Translations under genes and position numbers: made by a program
DNA from: Lichenostomus cassidix
Lineage: Eukaryota > Chordata > Aves > Passeriformes > Meliphagidae
Assembly (NCBI GenBank): GCA_008360975.2
Contig: CM039188.1
Location: forward strand, 27,679,944-27,743,943
Reading direction: 5' to 3'
DNA: 64,000 nt
Part shown: one piece after another, positions 26,721-40,500 of the stretch
How the letters are laid out: the number at the start of each line of letters is the position of its first letter
How positions within the stretch are numbered: the first letter of the stretch is position 1
Notes under the pieces: model-generated
What the model was told of the DNA's origin: nothing
Seen by the model: only the letters and a program-made list of their open reading frames with translations
Databases searched by the model: none

Positions 26721-29700
26721 TCGGGACGGCAGAGGCGGCAGCATCAAGCACCGGTGGCCGAACTGCTGAACAGAGGAAAATCAAGCCCCGGAAAACCGTC
26801 TCTCAACCTCAGCACCTGTTACCGGACCTACCTAAACACAGAAATTTAGGGTAAAATACACACAGAGGTAGGTTTGCCTTGTTTTTCCAACGACGTAAAG
26901 TACAGCCCTCCCCTTCCCTCGCTGTGGCAGCGCTGTGCCGCTGTTTTGGGAAGGGCTGTTCCCTACCCTGGGAGAGCAGGGCATCGACACCACCGCCGCT
27001 CCCAGCAAGTGTCAAACTCCAGGTCTTCCACAATGTTCTCAGCTGAACCACTCTGTCTGCAGATGCCACTGAGCCAATTAATGATTTACAGTGTTTTGAG
27101 GGTAAGCATCATATGTACTAAGAATAATATTATTGCCTGATGTTCTGCATCGTGTTTGATTAAAAACAAACTGTCAAATCGGATAACTGCTTGGCTTTAG
27201 TTGCTGAAAGTGGTAATTGTCTAGATGTTTGTTCAAACATTGAAAATCCCTGCTCACAAGTAGTCCTTAGCAGTAGTGCTGAAGCTGTGGTTATCAAGGG
27301 ACAGAGATAAGCAACGTTTGTAGAGAGGCAGTATTGCTGGACACAGTTGGGGGAAAAAAACCAACAGATAACCTTCCAAACACAAGCCCTTCACGTGTCC
27401 TTTACACGTGCAAGTAACCCCACAAACCTACAGCAATTAAGGGCTTTATGCATTTCAGTGGTTTGAAAACCATATGCTGGATTTTCAGCTCCTTCCACAG
27501 AGCATCTTTTACTTACCAAGAATTCACAGTTAAAGATTTTCACTAAAAAAATGCACACAACTATTACAGTGGTGCTCACTTCCATGGCATTTTCCTGGCA
27601 GATGCTACATACTGCAGCTGATCAAGATTGCACTCTCAGTTTGCTTTCCATGAGGAGACATAGTTATATATAAATACCACCACCCTTCAGGTAGAATTTA
27701 TCATTTCTTGTGATATTATACGACACTGTCACTATCCATACACTACTTTTGTTCTACATGAGTAGAACAACACTCAAGCATTGTGTTGTTGGTTACTCTG
27801 GCTGCACAGTGCCTGAACCCGAGGGATAAAGACAGTGAAACAATTCTTCAGTGAGCTGTAAACTGGGACAGGTCTTTTCGTTTTGTACACAAAGTCCTAT
27901 TTTGGAGTTCTTCTCTCAAAGCTAGCAGTAAAAGATCTCACTTTTTCACATTAAAAACAAGTGAAAGGAGAAAGGTGGTCCACAAAATTAATTGGTGAGC
28001 TTAAAACTAATTCTGCTTCATAGAAAATTACTGTGAAGGCATGTATAAAAACCAAGAACATTCAACATCCACATCTTGCTACATTTGGTTATGGATATCA
28101 AAAGCATTGCTCAGATAACATACCAAGTAATGTGATGGTTTTTATGTCTCACCACTGGGACTAGGTAAGGTCTTACTTAGCTTTTTCATCATGATAGCCT
28201 CGGCAGGATTCCAGTGTACAGTAAGCTGTAGCCCCTCTTCCAGGAAGTTTACATATGCAGGTACCAGAAAAATGGTAGTTTCAATTCTAGAGTATCATTC
28301 AAGTTTCTTTTCACTATGTCATTTTGTTTGACATACAAATAGTTTTGCTTTTCTGTAATGTCATAAAAATTGATGCCTAATCAAAGTTAGGGTGTCTTTT
28401 GAAAAAAAAAAAAAATTCATTAGCCAGAGGGGAAAAAAGTTTTGTCCTTGCTACAGGGCAAAACAGTCTTCAACCACATGTTTGTAACTTTATAGAAACA
28501 GGTAGGTAAATATGAGGTGTTGAGTTTAAAGAGAGGTAAAGGAGCATTTGGAAGAGATTCTGCAGAAAATGCGTAACTCGTGAAAACCACAAGGACGTTA
28601 AGAAGCTAAAAAGTGTCTTAGAAGCTAAGAGTAGCACCAACTAAATGGATACCTCACACAACCACGACATATAGGGCTATGACAGAGAAGATGAAAGATT
28701 ACACATGGATAGTAAAAATCTTAAAACTAATGCCCACTTCTAGGTGATGTTACTGGATCACATGTCAGAATGGTTGTAGAACAATGAGCAGGATATCGTA
28801 ATATTAAGGATGAAGACCATGATACAGACAGTTTATCTACAGCTTTCCTTCTAACATGCTGTTTCTTCAAGCCCTGGCTCTTGTTTCTAATTCAAGAACC
28901 TGACTACAAATGGCAGTATGGTACAATGTTTGTCTCACCCAAGAAGTTATGTGTGAAAGCAAAACAACAGCATATCCTGGGTCTCTGTAAAGTCATTAAA
29001 AAATGCCTAGCATTAATAACAAGAACACTCAGGAAATTAGTCTTTGTTAATGAATTGCACACAGATAGGAGTTATCTTTTTCTTTCACAACTTTCACAAC
29101 TTCCCAGTCTTTTTCTGAAGGATGAGTGTAGAAGTGAGGAACTTCTATATTTCAGTCCCAATGTGGCTATATACAAAGTATGACCTTAATACAAGTGTGC
29201 TTTGCATTCTAATCCATAAAATGAAAATATTTACTTGCTTTGGTCAAAGAGCTCGACAAACACAAATATCATAATACTGTGTGGGAAAACAGAGAAACTT
29301 ACTATTCCTTGACCAGAAATCCTACCTGCCCCATCATAAAAAGCTTCTTTTAATTTCTTTTTTCCTTGGTGGGTGGGGGAGTTTGGCAAATTTCCATTCA
29401 GTACCTTCAATCATATATTTAAAAAAATCTAGATTAAAATTGAACCATGCCTCCTTTTCAAAAGGTATTTCTCTGGTTAAAATAGTATCTAAATGGAAGT
29501 AAACACATGGAAGATTCAGAGAATGCTTGCACAAAATCACTGAAGTGATGTCAACTCCTCAAGAACCTTTGGGAAGCCATGAGGGAATCAACTGAGGCAG
29601 ATCTAAACTTCTTCAACATACAAGAGTTCACGTAAATTCTGGTTTCACATGTCTCATAATTTGTATAAAAACATTTTTTACTTTATTATTATGACAACAG

Positions 29701-32700
29701 GTGCAGTAGACAAACATTAGCATTCTTTCTTTCCATTATTTACTTAAAATGGGGAATACAAACCAGATAGTGACCTCAGAACATCTGTGTCACATTTCAC
29801 TTTTCATGGTCTTCACGCATTACAAGACTCATTGAAACATTAAATCCAGAAGTTTAAAATATCCAAAGCAGCCCTCTGAAACTCAGAGATAATCACACAA
29901 TCCAGCCTGGAGCCATGAAATACTCAAACTGAACAAGCTGCTGTTGTAAATTCTCTTGCTCCATGCCACCCCTCTGCCAATAATCTGATGATTCAAAAGT
30001 GAGAAAATAGTGAAAACACAAAACCACAGTGACTTAAAAAATAAACAAAAAGCCCAGCCCAAAACAATCTGACTCATAACTGACTTTTGGGGTTTTTTAG
30101 GGATACACAGAAGCCTAGCAAGACAAGGTACTTATTAAATCACATTTATCTGCTTTTTCACAGCAGCACCCACATTTCACCCCAAAGGTAGAAATAAAAT
30201 ATACCAGGTCTGGAGCTAAGCACATACACAAGCTGCAGCAAAACACCTCTACCCTTCTTTCAAATTGCTAGTATTTTTTAGTGACTGTAGTCTCAGTCAA
30301 GAACAGGCAAATGGTCCAGAAAAAAAACCTGCCTACCCTGTTTTAATAAGACAGGCTTGAATAAGAATATGCTAAACCAGACATTTTTAAAAATTGAAGT
30401 TATTCTGATTTACACATTTTTAATGGGCAGAAAACAATACATTCTACACTAAACATATTCTAAAACATTTATATTATACGACCCCAATGGTAGTTTATTA
30501 TGCACACAAGTATCAGTTTAAACACGTAACTAACTAAATAATATAATTTTAACAACAGCAGGAGTTTTACATCTTTCTGCCAGCAGTTTATTTCTTCAAA
30601 ATCTGGCATGCTCAGGCTTCATCTGCAGTTATGCATCACCAGGAACCTGGAGCATAGTAGTCCATGAATGCTTACATCTGCCCCTTTTTCGAACACACCT
30701 GTAAGCCTAGAGCAGGTTTCCACACATTGTTTGACTTGACAATACCTTTTGAAGAATAATTCAGCATTTTCAGACTATACAGTTTGCTTCTGGTAAAGGA
30801 CTCTAACAGTATCAACTGTTAATTTCCAGTCTTACTAAGCAAACAAACCAGCAATGTCTGACTTTCAATTTCACGTCCATTTTCTTCCTGATGCAAGAAA
30901 GCTTTTTCCAGTTTGCTAACGAAGTGCTTTGTTTACTTAATTTAAATTGCACCAAAAAGCTGGGTAAGGAAACTCATTTGATACTCTCAAACCAGCAACT
31001 TTCCCAGCAGTAGTTTTTACACAGGAACAGAGGACTAAAACAAAGCACCTAAGCCAGTGCATCCAGTTCCTTATAATCTTGTAATAAACACCTGGAGGAA
31101 AATAAAACTAACTTCATGTCATCAGCACACTAGACTAAACATTGCAGCATCTTCATTAAATGTTGCTGTTCTGCCTTAATAAACAAACAAAAAATCCCTC
31201 CCAAAACCCAAACACCACCCTCGCCCCAAAAAACAACAACTACTAGTCAATTCCAAAGGGAACAGGAAGAAGGTTTCATGTTTTGTCAATGCCCCAAAAT
31301 TCTTTGGGAAACACAGTAATAGAGCTCTGTAACCTCCAATACCTCTCCTCTTCCATCTCATCGTTTTATTGATGGTCATTAAGTTGAGAAGACCAGCACT
31401 CATTGTCTTTCTTATCCACTAAGTGAAGAGGATGTATTTTACCCAAAGAAACCTTTAAAAGGCAAACTGATGTTTTTTGCAGGCATGCTACATGCAGAAA
31501 AAAAAAACAACGAAGGGCTGATCTTTACATTGCCATCAACTTAAAACTAATTTTAAAGAGAATACCTGAAAATGCCTGTATTCATTCATATGTATTCTTC
31601 AGATTATCCCTGTAGAGTGAGACTAATCCACTGTCTTGCCCATGAGGCTGACTGTAATTACAGAGCAGCTATGGTTCTGCAATTTCAGGTGTTCAAACTA
31701 GAAAATGTCAGTACTGAAGTTAATATGCACTTGTTGCAAGTGGTAACAGTTCACAGAAGACTCTGCAGACTGTTTGGAGTGGGAGTAAAAAAGACAGGAC
31801 AAAATGCAATTCAGTGTTCACAATTCAGTTGAGTAAGCCTCTGCAAAAACTTCCACCAAAGCATTTCCCAAAAATAACATCCTCATGTAGTACCAGGTAA
31901 TGTAAAATTACTATGTACAAACTGCACAAAATAAATTGAATCTAGAGAAGAGAGGCAGCTGTGACAGTTTGTGCAACTATAACTAGACATAGAAATGTTT
32001 CTAAATGTTGTGAATTACAATTTCATAGTGGAAGATTGAAATAATACACATCTACTTAAACCATTAGAAAAATTAAGATGTACTGACAGTAATATTTCTT
32101 TCCGTAATATTAGTATATTATCAGTATCAGTATATTACCAGCATCAGAACATCAAAGAGAAAAACAAACCTTTGACAACACTACTGGCCAAGCTAACTTG
32201 TGAGGCCATAAAAAGGGATTTAAGATTTTTCACATCTGTAAAGCAAAGTGTTATTCTGGAAATTAGTGATCAACAGTATTAAAAAGTTACAAATTTTTCA
32301 TCCATATTTGAAATTGCAACTACTTCAAAGGCAGTCTTCAGAAACCACCAAAAAAGCTTTATTAATTATCTTACTACTGTAAGTCTTCTGACAAGTGTGG
32401 AAGAGCATTTGTTTAGGAGACAGGAAGCAGAATTTAAAAGCCACTTCATATTGAATGGAAGTTCCAAGCAGTTGGGTGGCTTGAATCAATCACTCCCAAC
32501 TGTAGAAATACTCAGTTCACAACACATGAAACTGAATCACACGGATATTCACACCTTTTTATTTTATATTCAGCATACCAGCACACATCCTTCCTCTAGT
32601 CTTACGTCAAGAACTGCCAATGCTTTATTTAAGATGAGCCTTACACTGGTGTGACATTAACTTGCTGACAACGACAGAATCCTTATGCTTTTCAGACTTT

Positions 32701-35700
32701 TTAATGTTACCCTAGGGAACTAAAATTGTTTCCACACACTTTTTCAAAATGAAAAGAGGAAACACAAATAGCCAGTGATAGTTCCTGTAAGGCACAAACA
32801 GAGCTCAGCACCTCTCCACGGTGCAGCAGTTATGAGGTTTTAATTACGCAGCAGTGCTAAGTCACAGCCATCATGTGCTGATGCTGGGCATGACAACACC
32901 ATTTCATCCCATCTTCAATCAACAAAAAAATCACTGTAGTTGTGCAATCTTATGACAAGCATATGCCTAGAATAATAGCACTCACTCTGCAGCTACCACT
33001 CAGTTCCTATTAGAGGATTATAACTTGTTATTTATGAGCATTAATGCCATCTAGACACAGTTTTAAAATCTCTCTCAGAAGCGTTAAAAATGCTAAAAAT
33101 GTTGCCGTGGTAGCAGACATATTATATTTAGTAAATGAACTCTGAAGTATTCTGATGCATTATTTAAGCATTCCACTATATTTATAATACTAAATTTTGG
33201 TTTTGTAGGAAACCATCAGCATCCAGAGTACAGACAACAACAGGAGACCAAAGAGCTCACACTCAGTTGAGGATCCTTCAGGAAGTTGTGAGTGTTGACA
33301 TAGTCATTTAAGGTGTTGTTATGAGCACTTCTTTTGAATGTGGAAAGCAGAGCATTCAAAACAGTATGAAGTTTCTTAATTCTTTTGTCTGAGCTGCAGT
33401 TACATATGCTAAAAAAACTTGTAAATTGCAAGATACACACTGTATACAAATGAATAAAAATACAGACCTAACTCACATTTGTAAAGTATCTGCTTTTGTT
33501 CCTCAAACAGTAACAATACAACATATTTTGTTCAGAATTATTTTATTTGGATTATAGCAATTAGTATCACTGATCAGTAGGCCAAATCCAGGCAGAGAGC
33601 ACAGAATCAATTTCACAAGGCAACAACACGGACTAGTATTTTAGCATACAAACCATTTCACTGCATTATCAAGGTGAAACACCTTTCAACCATGCATAAA
33701 AAAATCTATGCTTAGTCTTTCAGAGCTCCAGGTAATACCAGTTTCCTAAATATACAAAAAATACATTTAACTTATAATAATCTTAGTGAATCAGACTTAT
33801 AAAATTACAATTTTATTCTTCACAACATAGAAAAAAATACAAAAATGACTGTATATAGTTTTCACCCAAGTTTCACTGACATATACATCAAAATATATGA
33901 TTTGATGTATACTCATGAAAAGTTTAAGCTGAAAGATAGGTTTTAAAATGACACTGCAGATTGGTCCACACAAATGCCAACCTTCATAATGATAAGAAAA
34001 GAACCCTCTGATAAAAACATCACATTGTGAAAAATTACAATTTACCTGCACTGTAACCTGCTTCTTACTGTAATTTACAATACAAACATTTTGACAATTC
34101 CAGTTGTAAACTACATACTGGTGAAAACCTTGGTCTTTTGGAGGGTAGTGACTAACTCAGACAGAGCTGGCATGGTAGAACATAAAGTGCTGTCAACTGA
34201 ACCAGTGCACACAACAGAGAATACCAAAGCAGGGAAGGCCTGCTGGTTCAGATAGGCTGATAGAGAACATGCAAGCCAAGTAAACAGTCTGTGGGGAAAA
34301 TAAAACCCTCTGCATTTGTGACAGAGCATTGATCAAAGCTTCTATTATAGAGTTCACGGAAACCACTTTACAATTTCAGTGACAGATGAGGAGAAACTTC
34401 TTTAATGAGAAGAAACCCCACACGTGTCAGCAAAGGCAAGATTAGAGAACAACCCAAAGAGTACTAGGGCATCACACTACAGTTCTCTCTCAAGATCACC
34501 TTCCAGTGATTTCCATGGAAGATAAACTTCAAAAAGCACTGCAAGGTGAAGCACTGAATTTTTGTACATAGTAACTGCATGTTCATACTCCAGAATATAA
34601 TTTATAAATCAACTTTTCTGGTTAAGAATTCTTACTGTGAAAACAATTTCTTTTTATTTTGAAAGGAAAAGTAAATCCATTTTCTTTTAGAAGGCTGTAG
34701 TTTATTTGCATTTGTGTGATAAATTAATGTTTTCAATAAAGTAAATATTCCATGATAAAGCCTATTCAGCAAAGGTGTTGGTTGCACAAGCATTCTCCCC
34801 ACTGGCAGCTCACTCTGCTTTTCCATAGTGCCAGTGCTATCGACTATAGATCTGTACTGTATCTTTCTCATCAACAGAGCCAGGAGTTTGTTTCATGTAG
34901 GAGTATTGCATAACCAATTTTTTCCTCCAAATTGGAACAACAGATTTGAAACCAAATCTTTTATTTGGGCAGAAAAATCAAATTAAGAAAAGTTCAGGAG
35001 CTGAGCATTAACAATATCCAGTAAAGTAAGTACATCAGGGAATCAGATCTTTTAGATTACATCCTTCAGAAATTCTGACATTAACTTCTTTATAGCAAGT
35101 ATAAGCAAAAAGAGATGTTTTGTTCAGAGGTGGAAATTTACACTTTCAAACAATGAGCTCAGAATAATATAACATTTCTCAGATCACTACAACAAAGCAC
35201 ATAACCTAATACAGAAATGAATTGTTGCATCTCTGAATCCAAAACCATTTTGAGGTTGTCTATGGCCACAGTAATAGAATCACAGAACTGTTTAGGTTGG
35301 AAAAGACCTCTAAGATTGAGTCCAAACATTATCCTAACACTGCAAAATCCCACTAAACTATGTCCCTAAGCACCACATCTACATTTCTTTTAAATACATT
35401 CAGGGATGGTGACTCTACTGCTTCCCTGGGCAGCTTGTTCCAATGCTTGACAATCCTCTCCATGCAGAAATTTTTCCTAATATCCAGTTGAGACCTTCCT
35501 TGGCACAACATGAGGCAGTATCCTCTAGTCCTACTGTTTGTAACTTGGGAGAAAAGACCAACACCCCACTTGCTACAATCTCCTGTGTTTTTTAATGCAG
35601 TCAATAATTGGCTCCAAAATGTTGAAAATAGAAGCAAAGATTATTATTGTCTCTTACCCTCTCTCCACTTGTAATAATCCTGTTTGTGTTGAACAGGAAA

Positions 35701-37300
35701 GGCTCTATATACTGAGAGTTAGGAAAATTCGGTCCTTTTGATGGAGCCAAAGAAAATTACTGGAAAATGCAAATTTAAAAAAAAAAATATAGCTCTGACA
35801 AGCATCAACCTGAGTAACTGTAATTCCAGCTCTTCCCAAGTGCTAGAACAGAGAGCCTGTGTCCTCAGTACTTCCTGGCTGCGTTTAGGGAGAGCTGGGA
35901 TGTGTCAAACTCAGCTGGGCCATGTCCAGGGGAGGTGCTGGCAGGCACAGCACAAGGCAGCATTGCAGGTAGCTTGGGAGTGGTCACACCTCGCTTATGC
36001 ACTAAATCATGTTACAAGAGGGAAGCCAGAGAAGCCCAAGTCATCTCGTCTAGTGACTCTGACTGGGTACAGACAGGACTATTTGGCCATCAATTCCTAA
36101 CAGAATTCCTTTTGTTTCTGTTTGGATATACATTCATTTCCCTGCTCCTTCTGTCCCTTCCATTTCCCACCCTTTTATACTCTATCAATAAAGTTTCTTC
36201 ATGACTTGGGGCACAGCTCACACAGCATTAATGCTTTCTGCCTCACCACACCGTTTTCTCAGCTCTTTCATTTTCCCTTTACCTTCCCAAGGGAAGGTTA
36301 AGCCTGAGAATCCAGAGAAAGCACCTAGGAGAATACAGCTTTCTGTGGTCTTCCACTTTCTTCAAAGAACAGATGAGGGCAGCCTGTCCAGTCTGCAAAA
36401 GCAGCATGAAACAATGAGATCATCTGCTTTGCAAGGAGCAGCTTATGACTTTGCAACATGTCAGAAGTTGAGTGCCTGGAACTGCCTGCTTGGATGTGCC
36501 AGTGATGCCATCAGTCACATGAGAAAAGTTAGGTTGGGGAACTAGGCCCCCAAATGATTCCACAGTAGACCAAATAGTCCTCAGCATGGAAAGATGAGTA
36601 TCACTGACAGTGATTAGAGATGATAACTTAAAGCAAAAAAGGGAGAACTGCACCTGGTTTTGGGTGACCTGCCTCCTTAAACTGTTTAGATTCATTACTG
36701 ATACCACTAGAAGTATTACAGTCAGTATTTTTTCAATACGTAGAGAAATATCCAGGGATGCAGTATTTAGAGGAGTTTTAATGTTTCAGGTAAGAATGAC
36801 AGCCTCTGAATTAACATCAGCATTTAAATAATCAGCCTAAACAAGATCTTCAGAGAACACACTCTCTGGTCAGACACCATTCTGTTTAAACTCCTAAAGA
36901 ACCACATTCCCCTCATTTTCTGTAATTGGTCTCTTGTTCTTGTTCCCATCACCTTTTAAAGACAAAACCTACCTTTCTAAATTCAAACGCTTTGCTCAGA
37001 TTACATTCTCCACTGAAGTCTCTGACATTATCCTGAAGTATTCCAGAGCATATTGTTTGCTTTCACAGCAATACATACAGTTTCTGGCATGCAGTCAAGC
37101 ACTTAAAAAAAGAGGTATCAGTAATATAATCCCAATTCAGGCATTTAGTGGGTACAACTTCATCACTCATACTGCAACCTTCAGGCATTTAGTAATAAAT
37201 GAAAACCAGTTAGCACATCATTTAAGGAAAAGGTTAACTGCCAAGCCATATAAAGTTTAACTTTTCTGAAGCACTGCAAGCTGAAAATTATTTCAATGTT
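26721..37300. other. ADCY5-HACD2 intergenic region
   Basis: This is AT-rich sequence between the ADCY5 promoter and the HACD2 3' end. No exon with a recognisable protein was found on either strand, and the open frames are short. One CR1 fragment lies at 35274-35640. Several possible minus-strand poly(A) signals (TTTATT on the plus strand, for example 33542-33547 and 33812-33817) leave open that part of the right-hand side is a long HACD2 3' UTR. I see no tRNA or CRISPR-like structure. Confidence 0.7.
35274..35640 (-). mobile_element. CR1 LINE fragment (3' end of ORF2 plus 3' UTR)
   Basis: This is a CR1 copy in minus orientation. Its 3' end lies at the low coordinate, where the minus strand ends 'gttctgtgattctatt', the CR1 terminal octamer array. 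Reading upstream on the minus strand, an open frame retains the CR1 ORF2 C-terminus with recognisable blocks: QLDIRKNFCMERIVKHWNKL, PREAVESPSLNVFKR and VDVVL. The copy is 5'-truncated to about 370 bp and diverged. It lies between ADCY5 and HACD2, or within an extended HACD2 3' UTR, in the same orientation as both genes. Confidence 0.92.
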
Positions 37301-37329
37301 TTACGTCCTGGAATTTCAGTAAAATCAGA

Positions 37330-37335
37330 TTTATT
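37330..37335 (-). terminator. HACD2: Candidate HACD2 polyadenylation signal (AATAAA)
   Basis: TTTATT on the plus strand gives AATAAA on the transcript, 126 bases after the HACD2 stop codon. It is the first canonical signal downstream. The sequence after it is only moderately T/G-rich, and more distal AATAAA hexamers exist (for example at 33812-33817 and 33542-33547), so this may be a proximal site or not used. Confidence 0.35.
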
Positions 37336-37460
37336 GGTTATTCTTGCTAAATTATTGGTCTTTTACCTCTGACTTATCTTGGTATATTCTTTACAAATGT
37401 GCTGGGTATTGAAAAACTGCAGCATTTTGATGTTTGAAAAGTTCTGAAAAAGAATTGGAA

Positions 37461-37543
37461 TTACTCCGGCTTCTTATGTTCTTCAGTGTGGGAGAGTACC
37501 TTTCGCCTCTGATGTAGCATATGGAAATACAGCTGAGGGAAGA
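37461..37543 (-). CDS. HACD2: HACD2 coding exon 7 (last)
   Basis: The acceptor is CTCCTCAG|TC. The two first bases complete the Ile codon split after exon 6, then [18 protein letters not shown] is read and the protein ends HTEEHKKPE before TAA at 37463-37461. This encodes residues 220-246, including the cytosolic basic tail and the dilysine ER-retrieval signal. The sequence is nearly identical to the mammalian C-terminus I recall, which ends KKFE. Confidence 0.95.
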
Positions 37544-40500
37544 CTGAGGAGAAAACAGACTTAAGTCAATAAAGTGTGAAGTGAGGCCTGCAAGATGCAC
37601 AGTCACATGGTCAAGGTCACCAATTCTCTATTAGAGGATGTGCTTATCCTCTTTTTGCTCAAGTTATCTCTTGCCTTTTACACTCTAAAGAGATGAACTG
37701 ATACCATGCTTAGGCTTAGGTACTATTTTTTTGCTAGAGCAATCACATTTTTAATTAAATGCAAAATGCCTTATTTAACTCTGCATGTACAAGCAGATGA
37801 CAAAAGTTGCCTTAACTGCATGCACGCAATACAAAGAGAAGAGATTGCAGGGAGGAAAAAGTCCTTCCAAGAGGTATTTCCAGATTTGTTTCAATTTTTT
37901 TAATTCTGTGTCACTTTCAGACTCTAAGACGCTTTATACACACTGGTGCCTCTTTCATCTCTCTTTACACAGAGCTTTTTTCTCCCCTTATTTCTAAGAC
38001 CGTGACACAGTATGTTTGCAGAACAACAAAGCAGGGGATGGAAAACACACATATGCAAACTGCAAAAGCTGAAATTTCCATGGTTTTGTAAACCATGCAA
38101 AAACTAAACACTGTCGTCAGCAGGCTAAATTGGTTAGTTCTATGTATGTTAATCCCACGATTATTTGCTTTTCCCATTACAGCTGTTAATACTAAGAAAC
38201 CTAACAAACTCATACTTACTTGGAATGTAAGAGATCATAACCAGGATCAGGAATGTATAGTAGTCAAATGAAAAATTGTACTTGTTAGGTAAACTAATGG
38301 AATACAAGCCAGACTGCCTGACGAAGGGTAATGCAGCATATATTGTGAGTAATTCGCCTGAGACTCCCATTGGATACAATACTATAAACAAAGTGTACCT
38401 AGAATGAAAAATACACAGAAAGAATTAAAAGTTATGACAAACTTCCAACAAAATATTTGTTAAATGATATTATGGATATTCAGATTTTGAATTCTCAGTA
38501 TTTACTTTTCTTAGCTCTTATTTGGTAAGAGCACAGCAAGTTATGAACATTATTGCAAGATAGGAATTCAAATCAGCAACTGTTTGCAAATATTAAAGAA
38601 TTTTATCTGAGAATCTGAAAACAATATCTAAAACTGTTATATACACACACACTTTATTATTTTGATTTCTGAACTCTTTGGTAGAGGTCATTTTACTGCT
38701 TAAAACAGGGACAAATACAGTTGATGCTAATCAATGAGCTTAAAGATTATTTCAAGTACAACCACTGGATTCAATAATTACTGCTAAATATCAGTTTACT
38801 TACTGTCATCCCTTACTGCTCAATATCAGTTTCTGACAAACAATAATTTTGAAAATGGAACTGAGTTCAGACAAACTACTCTTTCAGCTTGCAATGCAAC
38901 AGACTTTTGTAACCTGAAAATCTGCTAGAAAGAAGCTAGGCAGTCACGTTCACAAACAGAGCAATTACCTGAAGGTCAAATCTAATTTTTTGCACTGCAA
39001 CTGCTTCACAAGATAAATATCCCTGTCAAATCAGTGCTTTAAGGCTGTTATTTCAACTCTCCTACTGACCTGGCCCATTTGATGAGATAAGGGAGATGGT
39101 TTAACAAGCTAAATGTGTAAAAAGAGTAACGGATGATCTCGGTGATCGTCCAGGCGACTACAAACAAGAGGACACTGTCTTCAGTTTGTACCTGTGAGAA
39201 AGGAAAAAAGGCTTAGTATGAACTTGAGCATTACCAATTACTCACCACACCCAAGAAAACCTCACAGAAATCAATTCCTGTGGGCTGTTTTACTGCATCA
39301 TTTTAGAGAACAGACTCCAAGAATGAGCTTAAAAGCAACATTAGTAAAAACAGTTAAAAACCCTTCTTATCATGCTCTGTATTTTTCTAGTTGCTTAAGA
39401 ATAGCTCTGCTTCATGATCAGGTAAATTAAGCTCTCATATTCGGTGCAAAGTAAATTGGTACAAGAAATCCTTCAAAGCCAAGTATCATTCTTAACTCTT
39501 CCCATTCCTACAGAGTACCAGCTTCTATTTCAGTCCTACGATTATCTCCTAGTGCAGAAAGAATGGTGTAACACTTGATACCTGGTTTACACTTAATATT
39601 CTGACACTACTTCATGGTACTGCTGATTAGAAGCACTGTTTTCCCTTATCTGCAGGTGAGAAATGGGTCCTACTTTTGAGCAGCAGAAAAACAGCTAACA
39701 CCAGATCTCAGGCTGGGAGAAGAGAAGAAAGGAACTCAGATTGTCTCACCTCAGGTAAGCTTGACAGGTACCTGATTCACTGCTCCTGGCTCCATTTTCT
39801 GCTTTGTAACTAGCATAGTTCCTCTAATGTTACACTCAAGGCAGTATCACATTTCAGTGCTTTACACCTCTTGGAGCTTTTATGTCAGTCACACATCACT
39901 GAACCAGCTGTAACTCTCTCCATATTTTAATCCTGAGATCAGCTCAGTTGGTCCAAGCATGGTGCTAATAATGCCAAGGTTGTGGGTTTGATCCCTGTAT
40001 GGGCCATTCATTTAGGAGCTGGACTCAATGACACTTGTGGGCCCCTTCCAGCTCAAAACACTCTGTGATAAACTGCCTTCATCCGTGATATTTAGAAGGT
40101 TAATCCTCAAAAGCAAGTGTTTCAAAATGAAGAGTTATATTTATTAGAATATGAAGCATCATTATGAGGTTCAAATTCCAGATGGATCAAGTCCTATATG
40201 TGGGGTCACATACCCACAGCACAAACCCTTGAGAGAACAGACATTGATTTTTTTGCAGCCTTCTCCTTCCTTCCCTCCCCTCTTCAATGGAATTCCCAGC
40301 TGTATGAGCACCTTGAGCCCAAATGCAGTGGACCGTGGGAACAAAAAAAAGCTCAACCACAGGGGCCCACATTTTCTCTTTTCCTCCAACTCCTGAAAAA
40401 AGGGAAAAGGAAGCCAGGAGATGTGGGTGGTGCACTCTATTCATCTTGGACAAAGTACAAACCAACAGGAAAAAAAAAAGGAACAAGGATATACATATAT

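Noticed and set aside
35860..36240. Possible solo LTR downstream of the CR1 fragment, with 'caataaagtttcttc' near 36187
   Set aside because: There is an AATAAA and a TATA-like word, but I could not find matching TG...CA ends, a target-site duplication or a known avian LTR sequence.
39934..40006. Functional tRNA-Ile gene
   Set aside because: Arm pairing and B box are mutated, the acceptor stem is incomplete and the sequence runs into a CR1-like tail, so it is a SINE head.
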